Source: an uncultured Verrucomicrobia subdivision 3 bacterium (GTDB lineage: Bacteria > Verrucomicrobiota > Verrucomicrobiia > Limisphaerales > UBA11358). From it: a stretch of DNA of 62,507 nt. How positions within the stretch are numbered: position 1 is the stretch's first letter; each line of letters begins with the position of its first letter. Where the stretch lies: the NCBI GenBank assembly GCA_903888765.1, contig CAISVF010000322.1, positions 1-62,507 of the forward strand, read 5' to 3'. The translations under genes and the position numbers were made by a program. This document shows, one piece after another, positions 15,230-25,021 of this stretch. Below the pieces are notes generated by a model, which worked only from the letters and a program-made list of their open reading frames with translations, searched no databases and was not told the origin of the DNA.

Positions 15230-15928
15230 TTACACCTCAAACACGAACAGCTTGGGATCCAAACGCAGACGTGTTCCGTAGATTCCCGCAGCATCCTCGC
15301 GGCCCACAGAAATGACCATGACAACGTTCGCAGCACCGCCCAGACCCAGGATTTTTTTGACCCGCGATTCGTCAAATCCCTCCATCGGACAGGTGGAGTA
15401 ACCCTGCGCCGTGATGGCCAACATAAAATTCTCGCAGGCCAACGCGACGGTTTTGCTCAACGTAGCCCTTAACCCTGATTTGGAAAAAGGCCCGCGCGGC
15501 ACAGGGCGAAACAGACCGACCACAGCAAACACGGCGGATTTTAACAACCCAAGCGAACTGAACCAACCGGGCGTGTAAAACAGCGGCACAATTTTCAGGT
15601 AATAATCCCGCTGTTGCTTGGGAACCGTGCCGCGCTGACCAAGGGTTTCAAGAATGCGTTGTCGGTTACGACGCCAGGTATCTGTTCTGGCCACAAACAC
15701 AACGAGCTCCGCAGCTGTCGCAGCGGTTGCCTGATCGAGGCAGGCCGCAACCAATTGCTTCTTCTTTTCGGGATGAGTCACCCAATAAAATTCCCATGGC
15801 TGCAAGTTGGAGGAGTTGGGTGCGAGCAGGGCCGCTTCAATGGCTTTATCAATCACTGCACGAGCCACTGGTTCATTCAAATATTTGCGGACCGAACGAC
15901 GTTTTTCAATGGCATCAAACAAATTCAT
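15230..15928 (-). CDS. Nitroreductase-family flavoprotein
   Basis: The 232-residue product begins MNLFDAIEKRRSVRKYLNEPV, the FMN phosphate-binding RRSVRKY motif. It contains the APNSSNLQPWEFYWVT segment near residue 33 and an LGLGGAANVVMVISVG segment near residue 200, both typical of nitroreductase-like NAD(P)H:FMN oxidoreductases. I chose the ATG at 15928; the longer frame to 16087 adds a non-family leader. It is convergent with rtcR, 9 bases from that stop, and is the last gene inside the repeat-flanked island. No link to RNA repair is evident; substrate unknown. Confidence 0.85.
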   Translation of the reverse strand: MNLFDAIEKRRSVRKYLNEPVARAVIDKAIEAALLAPNSSNLQPWEFYWVTHPEKKKQLVAACLDQATAATAAELVVFVARTDTWRRNRQRILETLGQRGTVPKQQRDYYLKIVPLFYTPGWFSSLGLLKSAVFAVVGLFRPVPRGPFSKSGLRATLSKTVALACENFMLAITAQGYSTCPMEGFDESRVKKILGLGGAANVVMVISVGREDAAGIYGTRLRLDPKLFVFEV

Positions 15929-16128
15929 ATTTGGTAGTATGAAAGAACCGTCGCGTGTTTCCCATTTGATTATGGCCGATTTCTCCGCGTCGCTGGTGAG
16001 TCGAAACGCGCGGCATCCAAATACCCACCAAGGAAGATTTGGAGTAGGGGGACCGAAAATCTGAGACAAATGGCAGGTCTGTTTCAAAGTTTGACTTGCG
16101 TTGCGAGATTGGGTGGACAGAAAAATGC

Positions 16129-16188
16129 GTTAATATCCCCATGAAATACTTGGTTTTTGAGTCCGGATCCCGCCTCTTCCGCCAATCA
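16129..16188 (+). repeat. tRNA-3'-end-like direct repeat, right copy
   Basis: Matches 9262-9320 in the same orientation: TTAATATCCCCATGAAAT, GGTTTTTGAGT, then CGGATCCCGCCTCTTCCGCCA. The last 21 bases resemble a tRNA-Ser 3' end with CCA and differ from the left copy at three positions. Together the copies bracket the Ro60/RtcB/RtcR island. They could be old attachment sites or two members of a dispersed tRNA-derived repeat family. Confidence 0.6.
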
Positions 16189-16214
16189 TTGTCCAGCCCT
16201 TGACAAGTTGATCG

Positions 16215-18080
16215 TCAAGGATGATCAGCAGTTTCAATGTGGAGGAGATACCACGTTTGCGCTCCGGCGGAGACGAGTTCGACAATCGGCACCTTAAGCA
16301 CGATTTGAGCACGGTGTTCGGCTGCCCATTTTTGGATGGAATCAGAACTTATTTCCGACCAGGCATCCTGTTTAATCACCACCCACCCGGGTTGAGGATG
16401 TTCCACAAATTTTTGTCCTTCCGGGCGTAAATCGTAAACGCGGCGATCACCAAACGGACGCCACAGCGAGTAGCTGGTGTCATTCGATCCGGCAACAAAA
16501 CCGATTTCCCGGACATCGGCGGGCAAGGCGGAACGGATGGGCGCCAAAATATCATTCCGATGGGCATACGCGGTATATGTGGTCGCCAAGCGTTTCAGAG
16601 TATTGTTCTCAGGATGATGACTGGCCAGCCAGACGGACACGGTTTGCGCCGGCCACAGGGGGCGTGCAATTGAGACGAGCAGGACCGGCAAGGTGCCCAA
16701 GGCCATCAGAGCCATAAAAACCATCCAAGTCCGGTGGCGCAAAAGTATGCTTTGGGCGGGCAGCAGCAGCAAGGGAATCAAAGCCAGCGGGTAATAGGGC
16801 AGAAGCAACCTGGGGCCGGCTTCCGAGCCCAATTTGGCCATAAAAACCAACCCAGCCACCCAGGTAGCCAGAGCCACAGGAGGACACAGGGAACCTACAT
16901 TTTTCAGGGAAAACCAGCTTCGAAAATGGCCAGCCGAGACAATAAGCACCACAAGCAGCGGCAGGGTAATGGTCAAATTGAGTCCAGCCCCCTCCTCGCC
17001 CGGTATTTCATTCATTTTGGCCATAAACAGCCGGGGAAACTGTTGGTGCAAAAAATCCGGCAGCGTATCAGTCAAGCGTTGGTGAATCTTATTCGAAACC
17101 GGCAGCACCGGAGGAAACAATGACATTTCCGCCACTAAAAAACCATTGCCCAGCAGACCGGCGACCGGATGGTGAAGCTGCATTTCATATTTATTGTGCG
17201 GGTCCCCATTCCAACTACCGGTGTGTGACTGATTAAAAGCCATGATCGGCAGGGCGGAAACGACCACAGCAGCGAACATCACCACAAGACTGCCGATCCG
17301 GTTTTGCCACAGTACTCGCAGCGCCGGCCAAGCCGCCACCACGCAGGGGAAAGCCAGTGGCAGATTGGACAGCTTCACGCCGGTCATCAGCGCGGCAGCC
17401 AGCAAGGCCAGCCAGAGGTCGGAGCTTTTTCCCGAGTGCCTCGCGCGGAATCCAAAATAAACCGACAACAGGCAAAACAAGGTGCCGACCAAATCATTAC
17501 CGATCCCGCCCGCCTGAGTGGCATACCCATAAGCCAGCGGCAAAAGCCACATCCAGGTCCACGCCACCTTACGCGCCACTCCCAGTTGCCGGAAGATGGA
17601 AAAAAGCAAGCCGGGCAGCAAAAGAAAACCCAGCGCATTAATTAAGAACAGCCACCGGTCCGAACGGGTCAATGTCAGAATCGGCATAGCGATCCACTCC
17701 CAAGCCACGCCGGAATAGTTCATTCGCTCATTAATGGTAGAAATCCAAAAACATTGGCCCGACAGGAGCCAATTGAGCATGCGCGGCAGCCGGTAGGTTA
17801 AAGCATCAAAATTGTTGGGGGCATAGAGCATGCCACCGAGGAAAATCAGGGCGGTGAGCAGGAGATAAATTGCGGGCAGCGGCTGGATAAAACGTCGGGC
17901 CAAGCGGGACCGGCAGAAAACCGGTGGATTTTTTTTGAGCCAAGCCAGCCAGCCCAGCGCGGCTGGCATCAAAGCCAGAACATAGCCCACCGGGTTGAGT
18001 TGGTGCAATAATGCCAATAACCACCCGATGCAATTGAGATACACGCAACTGCAAATCCAGATGGCAAACAAGGTCGGCAT
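16215..18080 (-). CDS. GT-C type membrane glycosyltransferase
   Basis: Encodes 621 residues with about ten or more hydrophobic spans over residues 1-465, and a soluble C-terminal domain of about 150 residues ending WYLLHIETADHP. The first large loop contains NNFDALTYRLPRMLNWL, resembling the acidic-residue motif of GT-C polyprenyl-phosphate sugar transferases (ArnT/PMT, GT39/GT83 type). The start lies 6 bases after the stop of an upstream GT2 gene that looks like a polyprenyl-phosphate sugar synthase, a logical functional pair: one makes the lipid-linked sugar, the other transfers it outside the membrane. The acceptor is unknown. Confidence 0.75.
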   Translation of the reverse strand: MPTLFAIWICSCVYLNCIGWLLALLHQLNPVGYVLALMPAALGWLAWLKKNPPVFCRSRLARRFIQPLPAIYLLLTALIFLGGMLYAPNNFDALTYRLPRMLNWLLSGQCFWISTINERMNYSGVAWEWIAMPILTLTRSDRWLFLINALGFLLLPGLLFSIFRQLGVARKVAWTWMWLLPLAYGYATQAGGIGNDLVGTLFCLLSVYFGFRARHSGKSSDLWLALLAAALMTGVKLSNLPLAFPCVVAAWPALRVLWQNRIGSLVVMFAAVVVSALPIMAFNQSHTGSWNGDPHNKYEMQLHHPVAGLLGNGFLVAEMSLFPPVLPVSNKIHQRLTDTLPDFLHQQFPRLFMAKMNEIPGEEGAGLNLTITLPLLVVLIVSAGHFRSWFSLKNVGSLCPPVALATWVAGLVFMAKLGSEAGPRLLLPYYPLALIPLLLLPAQSILLRHRTWMVFMALMALGTLPVLLVSIARPLWPAQTVSVWLASHHPENNTLKRLATTYTAYAHRNDILAPIRSALPADVREIGFVAGSNDTSYSLWRPFGDRRVYDLRPEGQKFVEHPQPGWVVIKQDAWSEISSDSIQKWAAEHRAQIVLKVPIVELVSAGAQTWYLLHIETADHP

Positions 18081-18086
18081 GTCCCG

Positions 18087-18818
18087 TCAGGCGCGGCGCA
18101 GGCAATTGTACTTGAAAATGCACCAGAGCGCCCGGAAGCCATCACGCCAGCCAATTTTTTTGCCTTCCGCGTAGGTACGACCAGAGTAGGATATGGCCAC
18201 CTCGTAAATCCGAACCTTCAGCTTTGCCACTTTAGCCGTGATTTCGGGTTCGAAGCCAAAACGATTTTCCTCGAGTTTGATTTTTTGAATCACCTCTCGC
18301 CGGAACGTTTTGTAACAGGTCTCCATGTCCGTTAAATTCAAGTCGGTGGCCATATTGGAAAGGGTGGTGAGCACCTGATTCCCGACCGAGTGCCAGTAAT
18401 ACAAAACCCGGTGTGCGCCGCTGCCGCCAAAAAAGCGCGAACCAAACACGACATCCGCTTTGCCTGCCAGAATCGGCGTCAGCAACCGGTAGTATTCCCC
18501 GGGGTCGTATTCCAGATCCGCGTCCTGAATAATAACGATGGACGCTGTGGCATGGGAAATTCCAGTGCGCAAGGCCGCGCCTTTGCCCTGATTGACATCA
18601 TGCCGAACCAGCTTGATCCGGGGCTCGTTTAATGCAAGCGGCTGAAGCAAAGCCCACGTACCATCGGTGGAACAATCATCCACGATCACGAGCTGCTCTA
18701 CGGGACGCTGCGCCAGCACGACACGGACGACTTCGGCAAGCGTGGCCGCCTCATTGAAAACCGGCATGACTGCCGTCAGGCAGGGAGCTATATCGGCGTT
18801 GGATCTGGCTTCGGTCAT
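18087..18818 (-). CDS. Family 2 glycosyltransferase (polyprenyl-phosphate sugar synthase-like)
   Basis: The 243-residue product has the GT-A fold signature: [31 protein letters not shown] near residue 48, [12 protein letters not shown], the metal-binding [11 protein letters not shown] near residue 95, and [26 protein letters not shown] close to the C-terminus is typical of DPM1-like enzymes lacking transmembrane anchors. I chose the Met at 18818 ([10 protein letters not shown]) over 18848 because the extra ten residues are not family-like, though this is uncertain. It is coupled to the downstream GT-C gene and is divergent from yajQ. Confidence 0.82.
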   Translation of the reverse strand: MTEARSNADIAPCLTAVMPVFNEAATLAEVVRVVLAQRPVEQLVIVDDCSTDGTWALLQPLALNEPRIKLVRHDVNQGKGAALRTGISHATASIVIIQDADLEYDPGEYYRLLTPILAGKADVVFGSRFFGGSGAHRVLYYWHSVGNQVLTTLSNMATDLNLTDMETCYKTFRREVIQKIKLEENRFGFEPEITAKVAKLKVRIYEVAISYSGRTYAEGKKIGWRDGFRALWCIFKYNCLRRA

Positions 18819-18921
18819 GTGCGCAAAAAAGTCGCGCCAAGCTGGCAAAAACCTGCGGCCAATTCAACCTTAATCCATAGTCAAAGGTGACAAACGGCTC
18901 ACATTTTGCCAAAATTCGGCC

Positions 18922-19407
18922 ATGCCATCTTTTGATATTGTCTCGCAAGTAAACTCAATGGAAATTGAGAATGCTGTTAATCAGGCCAAAAAAGAGCTCG
19001 CCAACCGCTTTGATTTCAAGGGCAGCAAGGCGGAAATTGTCCTGGAAAAAACCGAAATCAAGCTCTCCGCCGAGGACGATTACAAGGTCCGAACGCTCAA
19101 CGAAATGGTCATTGGCAAGCTCGCCAAGCGCGGCATCAGCCTGAAAAGCGTCGAACAATGCGATCCTGAAATCTCCCCGCTCGGCCACACCCGGCAATCC
19201 ATCAAGCTTAAGAATGGAATCGAGAGCACGGTGGCCAAGCAGATCACCTCTTTCATTCGCGACGGCAAATTCAAGGTAACCACCCAGATTCAAGGCGACG
19301 AGGTGCGGGTGAACAGCAAAAGCCGCGACGAACTCCAAACCGTCATTGCCGCCGTGAGCACACATGATTTTCCCGTGGCAGTGCAATTCGTAAATTTCCG
19401 CGATTAA
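18922..19407 (+). CDS. yajQ: YajQ-family nucleotide-binding protein
   Basis: Encodes 161 residues with the YajQ (UPF0234) signature: MPSFDIVSQVNSMEIENAV at the start, RFDFKGSKAEI near residue 30, and the C-terminal VRVNSKSRDELQTVIA and FPVAVQFVNFRD. Members have a tandem ferredoxin-like fold, and some bind cyclic di-GMP. Length and both ends match the family. It is divergent from the glycosyltransferase operon and convergent with purD, and has no obvious operon partners. Confidence 0.95.
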   Translation: MPSFDIVSQVNSMEIENAVNQAKKELANRFDFKGSKAEIVLEKTEIKLSAEDDYKVRTLNEMVIGKLAKRGISLKSVEQCDPEISPLGHTRQSIKLKNGIESTVAKQITSFIRDGKFKVTTQIQGDEVRVNSKSRDELQTVIAAVSTHDFPVAVQFVNFRD

Positions 19408-19524
19408 AAATCGCCCAAGGTAAGCCCGAGAAACTCTGGACTGCAAATCTGCTTGGCGGATTTGGCGGGCAGAGATAGGGAGAGTTTGGAATAATGTGGT
19501 CCTTATCCGCAGAAGGCAGTTTGC

Positions 19525-20817
19525 TTAGCTCATTGCCTTTGCCGCAATGTCACGGCGAAAATGTGCGCCCTCAAAATAGATCTTATCCACAGCGGCATAG
19601 GCAGCGGCTTGGGCGGCGCGCAAATCCTGACCCAGCGCGGTAACGCCAAGCACGCGTCCGCCACTGGTCACAATGTCGTCCCCGGCCCGAGTCGTGCCGG
19701 CATGGAATACCTTGGTGTAAGGCTGAGCGTTGGCCGCGTCAAGACCGCTGATAAGCTTGCCCTTGGCATAATTGCCGGGATAGCCGCCGCTGGCCATGAC
19801 CACGCAAACGCTGGCGAGCGGACTCCATTTCAATTCATGCTGTGACAGGGTGCCGCTGGCGCTGGCGGCCAGGAGTTCCAAGAGATCGCTTTCCAAGCGG
19901 GTGAGATACACCTGCGTTTCAGGATCACCAAAGCGGGCGTTGAACTCGAGAATCTTGGGGCCGTTCTTGGTAAGCATTACGCCGGGATAGAGCAAGCCGC
20001 GATAATCAATGCCCTCGGCCACGCATCCACGCATGAAAGGCTCCAACACCAGGCGCGCGGTCGCGGCAAGTTGAGCGCCATCCAAAAATGGCGTCGGCGA
20101 ATAGGTGCCCATACCGCCTGTATTCAAGCCCTGGTCAGCGTCAAGCGCACGTTTATGATCCTGAGAAGTGGGAAAAATCCGAGCCGTAACGCCGTCGCAA
20201 AGCGCATGCAGGGAAATCTCAATCCCATCGAGAAATTCCTGAATAACCACGTTTGCTCCCGCTACGCCAAACGCTTTGCCAACCATAATTTCGTCCACCG
20301 CCCGCTCCGCCTCAGCCTGATTCGCACAGATGAGAACGCCTTTACCCAGCGCGAGACCGTTGGCCTTCACCACGCATTTGCCATCAAGGGTGGCTGCGAA
20401 GCGCTTGGCGGCGGCAACGTCAGCGAACGTGCCGGCAGCCGCCGTGGGGATGCCGTATTTCTCCATGAATTTCTGGGAGAAAACCTTGGATGACTCAAAT
20501 TGCGCAGCCTTACGGTTCACCCCCCAGATTTTCAAGCCGTGTTGCTGAAATAAATCAACGATGCCCAGCGCCAGCGGATTATCAGGACCAACGATGGTGA
20601 AATCCACTTTTTGTGTTTGCGCGAAAGCGAGCACTTTCGGCAAATCTTCCGCACCGATCTGGACGCATTCGACCGGGGCACCATTTTGGGCGAGCCGTTC
20701 CTGAGCAATCCCCGCGTTGCCTGGCGCACACCACATCTGCGTGACATGTGGCGATTGCGCTAGTTTCCAGACGAGCGCGTGTTCGCGGCCGCCCGAACCA
20801 ATGACTAAAATTTTCAT
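19525..20817 (-). CDS. purD: Phosphoribosylamine-glycine ligase
   Basis: The 430-residue product catalyses ATP-dependent joining of phosphoribosylamine and glycine, the second step of purine synthesis. Recognised segments are the N-terminal MKILVIGSGGREHALVWKL, the DFTIVGPDNPLALGIVD region near residue 75, ATP-grasp residues KANGLALGKGV near 153, DHKRALDADQGLNTGGMGTYSPTP near 220, and EFNARFGDPETQV near 292. Length is normal. It is 36 bases upstream of nothing else on its strand and downstream of the heparinase-like gene end by distance only, so it is probably monocistronic. purM lies separately at 30223-29165. Confidence 0.97.
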   Translation of the reverse strand: MKILVIGSGGREHALVWKLAQSPHVTQMWCAPGNAGIAQERLAQNGAPVECVQIGAEDLPKVLAFAQTQKVDFTIVGPDNPLALGIVDLFQQHGLKIWGVNRKAAQFESSKVFSQKFMEKYGIPTAAAGTFADVAAAKRFAATLDGKCVVKANGLALGKGVLICANQAEAERAVDEIMVGKAFGVAGANVVIQEFLDGIEISLHALCDGVTARIFPTSQDHKRALDADQGLNTGGMGTYSPTPFLDGAQLAATARLVLEPFMRGCVAEGIDYRGLLYPGVMLTKNGPKILEFNARFGDPETQVYLTRLESDLLELLAASASGTLSQHELKWSPLASVCVVMASGGYPGNYAKGKLISGLDAANAQPYTKVFHAGTTRAGDDIVTSGGRVLGVTALGQDLRAAQAAAYAAVDKIYFEGAHFRRDIAAKAMS

Positions 20818-20853
20818 GCCTAATTGAAGCAGGAAGCCAGCAGGGAATCAATT

Positions 20854-22692
20854 TTACTGTCCAGCACCGGTTGTCGCCGGCAGCAATTCAATTTCCATGG
20901 TTAGCTTGCCAGACGCCGGCACAACGGTCTTCAGGGTAAGAATGCGAGCCCCGGGATTCGGCTGGTTTACCCCATCCTCCGGCGGTTGGGCGCTGGTGAT
21001 TTCAAAATGTGCGCCAGCAGGTGAAATGATTCTGGCAGCCAATGTCTTGCCTTGCTGGTGGATTAAAGCCCCGGTGTCCTGCAAACTGATTTTGGCATGG
21101 GTGACCATTTGCCAGTTCACCGTAAGACCGGGTTTAGCGGTCGAAATCTCATCCTGAATGCGCACGGCACGGTTATCGCCGAGTCGGAAGTGGCGCAGCA
21201 CGCTGCCCGCCTGTCCGGCATAGAGGGATGATAAATCCACCGTGGCCATTGCAGGCGTGAAGGCGGTAATACGCGCATCGCCAGCGACTCGTTGCAACTG
21301 GCCACCAAGTGTCAGGGTATTGTGGCTAAAGTTATTCAGCCGATAAACGCGCCAGCGGTCGCCTCCCTGGGAGCCATCCCATAATCCCCAACCTTTGGAT
21401 TCGACGGAAAGATATTCCTGCGAACCGAGATCGCACGCCCAACGAACGCCATCGGCATCCAGCACGAAAGAACCAGCATCCATATGCGCGTGGTTGACAC
21501 CCGGCGAACCACCTTTGAAGGCAAGGAACAGGGCATTGCTATCCGTCCACGAACTGCGAAATACACCGACCGGATTGGGTCCATTGCCATGCCACGCCAA
21601 CGGCAATGCGGGCGGTGGAATGTCCTTGGGAAGTCCGGTGGCCCAGAGAGCGAGCAAGGGGGCAAAGCGGTCCGTTTCTGGATTCCTTCGCCGAACCGCC
21701 AGTTTTCGCTGCAACAATTGGTTCTGGAAGCACACCAGAGACGGCTGCTGCAATTTTTTTGCAAACCAGAACAAGGCCGGGTCGAAAGCCAGGCCTTCAC
21801 CGCAATCGGAATAATTAAAGGTCCGGCCCGCTGGACTGGTTTGTTCCACCAAGGCCGAGGCGCTGGCGAGAAAGCCGGGACTGGCTGACAAGTTCCAATC
21901 GGTGCCCAAGGCGGTTTCCAACGCAGAAAGCAAAAGCACCTGATAGGTCGTCCCGTAATTCCAATAGCCGGGTCCCTCAGGATAAATGCCATCGGGGGCA
22001 TAGGGTTTCAAACCGTTTGGATTATTCTTGCGGGCGCGGATTAATAATTCTCGGGCCAGGTCGGGATAATCTTCCGCAACAGCCAGCGCGCCAAGCGAGA
22101 GCCCGCCAAAACAAACCTGATTCCAATTGTTATGTCCTGTCTGCCATCCATTATGTACCGCCAGTCCCGGCTGAATGCCCTTCTCCACCATAGCCTGCCG
22201 GATGACGGCGCGTGTGCTGCCGGACAATGCGTCAAACAACCAGTCATAGCCGAGGGCCATACCGGCGGTCATTTCTGCAGTATCCAGAAAGTGGGGCGGA
22301 TTCCAGTCGGCAAACGCCGCCACGGTGAGCATTTCTGTTTTCGCACGCTCGAGAAAAACACTTTCGCCAGTCACCCGGTACGAAAAACTTAAAATCTCAA
22401 TCCGGCGCATCGCCTCGCGAGAAACTGCCAGTAATCGTTTGCCGTCCTTTTTATAAACCACCGGTGGGACGGCCAAGAGGGATCGGGCATCCGCCACCGA
22501 CCTTGTCAAAATCGCCTCCAGTTCAGGATCGTGCGACCGGTGAAGCTTTAACTGATTCCATGCTCCATTCGTAATGATGAGCCGCGGATGTTCCGGTCTT
22601 AAACCTATTAGAATATCGGAGTTGTCGGTTGCAGCAGCCCATGCGGAACCGCTCGCGATAAAGCCGATTACCAGAAGGAGGGAAAATTTCAT
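20854..22692 (-). CDS. Heparinase II/III-like polysaccharide lyase, exported
   Basis: The 612-residue product has a signal peptide (MKFSLLLVIGFIASGSAWA). An alpha/alpha-toroid region (about 40-380) includes WNPPHFLDTAEMTAGMALGYDWL and NWNQVCFGGLSLGALA. A heparinase II/III beta-sandwich C-terminal domain contains NHAHMDAGSFVLDADGVRWACDLG near residue 420 with the expected His. I chose the ATG at 22692, 5 bases after the GH95 stop, because the longer frame overlaps that gene and lacks a signal peptide. It is the last gene of the GH35-GH95-lyase operon. Relatives cleave uronate-containing chains; the substrate here is unknown. Confidence 0.8.
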   Translation of the reverse strand: MKFSLLLVIGFIASGSAWAAATDNSDILIGLRPEHPRLIITNGAWNQLKLHRSHDPELEAILTRSVADARSLLAVPPVVYKKDGKRLLAVSREAMRRIEILSFSYRVTGESVFLERAKTEMLTVAAFADWNPPHFLDTAEMTAGMALGYDWLFDALSGSTRAVIRQAMVEKGIQPGLAVHNGWQTGHNNWNQVCFGGLSLGALAVAEDYPDLARELLIRARKNNPNGLKPYAPDGIYPEGPGYWNYGTTYQVLLLSALETALGTDWNLSASPGFLASASALVEQTSPAGRTFNYSDCGEGLAFDPALFWFAKKLQQPSLVCFQNQLLQRKLAVRRRNPETDRFAPLLALWATGLPKDIPPPALPLAWHGNGPNPVGVFRSSWTDSNALFLAFKGGSPGVNHAHMDAGSFVLDADGVRWACDLGSQEYLSVESKGWGLWDGSQGGDRWRVYRLNNFSHNTLTLGGQLQRVAGDARITAFTPAMATVDLSSLYAGQAGSVLRHFRLGDNRAVRIQDEISTAKPGLTVNWQMVTHAKISLQDTGALIHQQGKTLAARIISPAGAHFEITSAQPPEDGVNQPNPGARILTLKTVVPASGKLTMEIELLPATTGAGQ

Positions 22693-22697
22693 GCTGA

Positions 22698-25007
22698 TTA
22701 TTCCAAGTTGGTTCCCAGGATTTTTTCCATGCCACGGGCCACAGAAACTGCCTTTGTCTGATTCCCGTACCGCACGGTTATCCGCCCATCGCCGCTGACA
22801 TTTTTCAGGCTGCCGGAAACCAGTTTGCCCTGCTTCCATATAATGCCGACCTCATAGCCGCCCCGCGCCCGCAAGCCGACAATGCTGCCATTTGGCCAGG
22901 CGGATGGCAGGGCGGGGAGCAATTCAATTTCCCCCGCCTGAGACTGCACGAGCATCTCAGCAATTCCGGCGGTGATACCAAAATTGCCGTCAATCTGCAT
23001 CGGCGGATGCAGCCCAAACAGATTCGGACAGGTATTGCGTGCGGAAAAAAGCTGCTGCAACATTTCATGCGCGTGCTCGGCATCGCGCAAGCGCGCGTAA
23101 AGCGAAGTGCGCCAGGCAAATGACCATTCACGCACGTCACTGCCCGCGTCAATGCCCCGCGCATCCAGCGAAACTTTGGCCGCTTTTGCCAGATCGGGAG
23201 TCTGACTCGCGCTGATCTGGGTTCCCGGATACACCGCGAACAGATGCGACGTGTGGCGGTGATGATCATTGGGATCATCCCGGTCGGTCATCCATTCCTG
23301 AAGTTGCCCCCACTTTCCAATTTGAGGCGTTACCAATCGGTCGCGCAAAGCTGCGATCGTGTCGCGATAATTCGTATCCACCCCGAGCGCATCCGCAGCC
23401 TGGACAAAATGATTGAATAAATCCCAGACTATTTCCTGACTATAGCTGACCCCATCTTCATCCGGGCCGTGCTCCGGCGACCACGCATTGGGCACCACGA
23501 GTTTTCCATTGGGCAAGGTTTTTAAGTGGTCCTGCCAAAAACCGGTGGTTTCCTTGAGAATGGGATACGCAACGGAGCGCAGATACTTAAGATCACGTCC
23601 GAAGGCGTAGTGCTCCCACAAATGCTGACAATACCAGGCATTTGCCGTCTTGTCCCACTTCCATCCCAAGCCGCCGGTGATGTTGTGCGAGGTGCGGATC
23701 GCAAAGCCGCGCCGGGTGAGGTTTCCATCTGCGGTTTTAAAATCTTTGGCTACCGCGGTAGCGGCACGCCAAGCCGGTAATTGGCTGGCCAGCAAATCAA
23801 ACAGCGGAAGGTGGCACTCACCCAGATTCGCCACCTCCGCAGGCCAGTAATTCATCTGGATATTGATGTTGGCATGATAATCTGAATGCCACGGCGGGCT
23901 GTTGTTGTCGTTCCACAAACCCTGTAAATTCGCCGGCAATCCCCCCGGACGCGAACAGGAGATCAGCAAATAGCGTCCGTATTGAAACAACAACGCTTCG
24001 AGTCCCGGGTCCACGGCTTTAAACGCTTGCAGTTTGCGCTGGTCGGTGGGTAAAGCCGTTTGCGCCTCAGAGGACCGGCCGAAGTCTGCGCTAACCCGGT
24101 GAAAAAACTGCTGATAATCCTGAAGGTGTTCGGCTTTCAGGCTAGCGAAGGTTTTTCCCGCCGCCTTATCCAATTGGGCGGTTACCCGGGCATGCGGATC
24201 TTCCCCGTGATAATGTTTGCCGTAATCAAATACATAGTCGGTGCCCGCTGCGACCAGCAGCGTTAGGCTATCGCAGTCTTTGAATTCAATTTGCGCACCG
24301 CTGATTTGACCGGCAATTCCCGGAATTAAATTCACCGCACCGCCTTTATTTATAACGCACAACTGCCACTCGTACTTCATGCCATTGTCCAAAGTGCCGG
24401 TAGCGGTGAGGCGGTTGCCGGCGGTGGAGATTTTTGCCCCGTGCGCATCCGCCAGTTCAATTTTGCCAGAGTAAGCGGATTTTTTATCCGCAGTAAATTG
24501 CGCGGCCAGAATTTCGGCCGGATGGCTGCAAAAAAATTCGCGCTCGAAGTGCACGCCATTCCTTTTGTAGCTGACATGAGAAAGGGCGTTGTCTAATTCC
24601 AAGTCCCTCCGGTAATCCGTTACCTCGCCTGCGCCAACCAAATCCACCATGACATTGCCCATCACTTGATAAGCTCCCATGGTATCGTAATTGCCCGAGG
24701 GATTTTCCCCGCCCGTCCACAAACTGCTTTCATTGACACTGATGCGTTCGCGAGTTGGAGACCCGAAAAGCAGCGCCCCCATCCGTCCGTTACCGATAGG
24801 CAAAGCCTCGTTCATGGCGTGCGACCCCTTGCCGCCACCCATGCCAACCGGAGGCTGACCGGGACTGCTGGTCAGCGGCTCATTTACCAGGCCGCCGACC
24901 GGCTGCTGATACCACATCACTAAATCTGCAGCGGACGCTCTGGCCAGGCAGGTCAAGGTCACCAAAGCAAAAACAGCCACCTTGAGGCGGGAATAAATGT
25001 AATTCAT
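22698..25007 (-). CDS. GH95 alpha-L-fucosidase-type glycosidase, exported
   Basis: The 769-residue product starts MNYIYSRLKVAVFALVTLTCLARASA, a signal peptide. It then has the GH95 N-terminal pattern LPIGNGRMGALLFG and ISVNESSLWTGGENP, the NINIQMNYWPAEVANLGECH segment carrying the conserved Asn pair, and WSPEHGPDEDGVSYSQEIVWDLF with the catalytic Glu. The C-terminal DGNFGITAGIAEMLVQSQ is also family-typical. I chose the ATG at 25007, 14 bases after the GH35 stop. GH95 enzymes release alpha-1,2-linked fucose or L-galactose by inversion. With GH35 and the sulfatases it suggests a fucosylated galactan or mucin-like substrate. Confidence 0.92.
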   Translation of the reverse strand: MNYIYSRLKVAVFALVTLTCLARASAADLVMWYQQPVGGLVNEPLTSSPGQPPVGMGGGKGSHAMNEALPIGNGRMGALLFGSPTRERISVNESSLWTGGENPSGNYDTMGAYQVMGNVMVDLVGAGEVTDYRRDLELDNALSHVSYKRNGVHFEREFFCSHPAEILAAQFTADKKSAYSGKIELADAHGAKISTAGNRLTATGTLDNGMKYEWQLCVINKGGAVNLIPGIAGQISGAQIEFKDCDSLTLLVAAGTDYVFDYGKHYHGEDPHARVTAQLDKAAGKTFASLKAEHLQDYQQFFHRVSADFGRSSEAQTALPTDQRKLQAFKAVDPGLEALLFQYGRYLLISCSRPGGLPANLQGLWNDNNSPPWHSDYHANINIQMNYWPAEVANLGECHLPLFDLLASQLPAWRAATAVAKDFKTADGNLTRRGFAIRTSHNITGGLGWKWDKTANAWYCQHLWEHYAFGRDLKYLRSVAYPILKETTGFWQDHLKTLPNGKLVVPNAWSPEHGPDEDGVSYSQEIVWDLFNHFVQAADALGVDTNYRDTIAALRDRLVTPQIGKWGQLQEWMTDRDDPNDHHRHTSHLFAVYPGTQISASQTPDLAKAAKVSLDARGIDAGSDVREWSFAWRTSLYARLRDAEHAHEMLQQLFSARNTCPNLFGLHPPMQIDGNFGITAGIAEMLVQSQAGEIELLPALPSAWPNGSIVGLRARGGYEVGIIWKQGKLVSGSLKNVSGDGRITVRYGNQTKAVSVARGMEKILGTNLE

Positions 25008-25021
25008 GCAAAACGTCTTTT

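Noticed and set aside
9262..16188. Prophage or integrative element carrying the RNA-repair island
   Set aside because: No integrase, structural, replication or conjugation genes are present between the repeats; only the repeats themselves hint at past integration.
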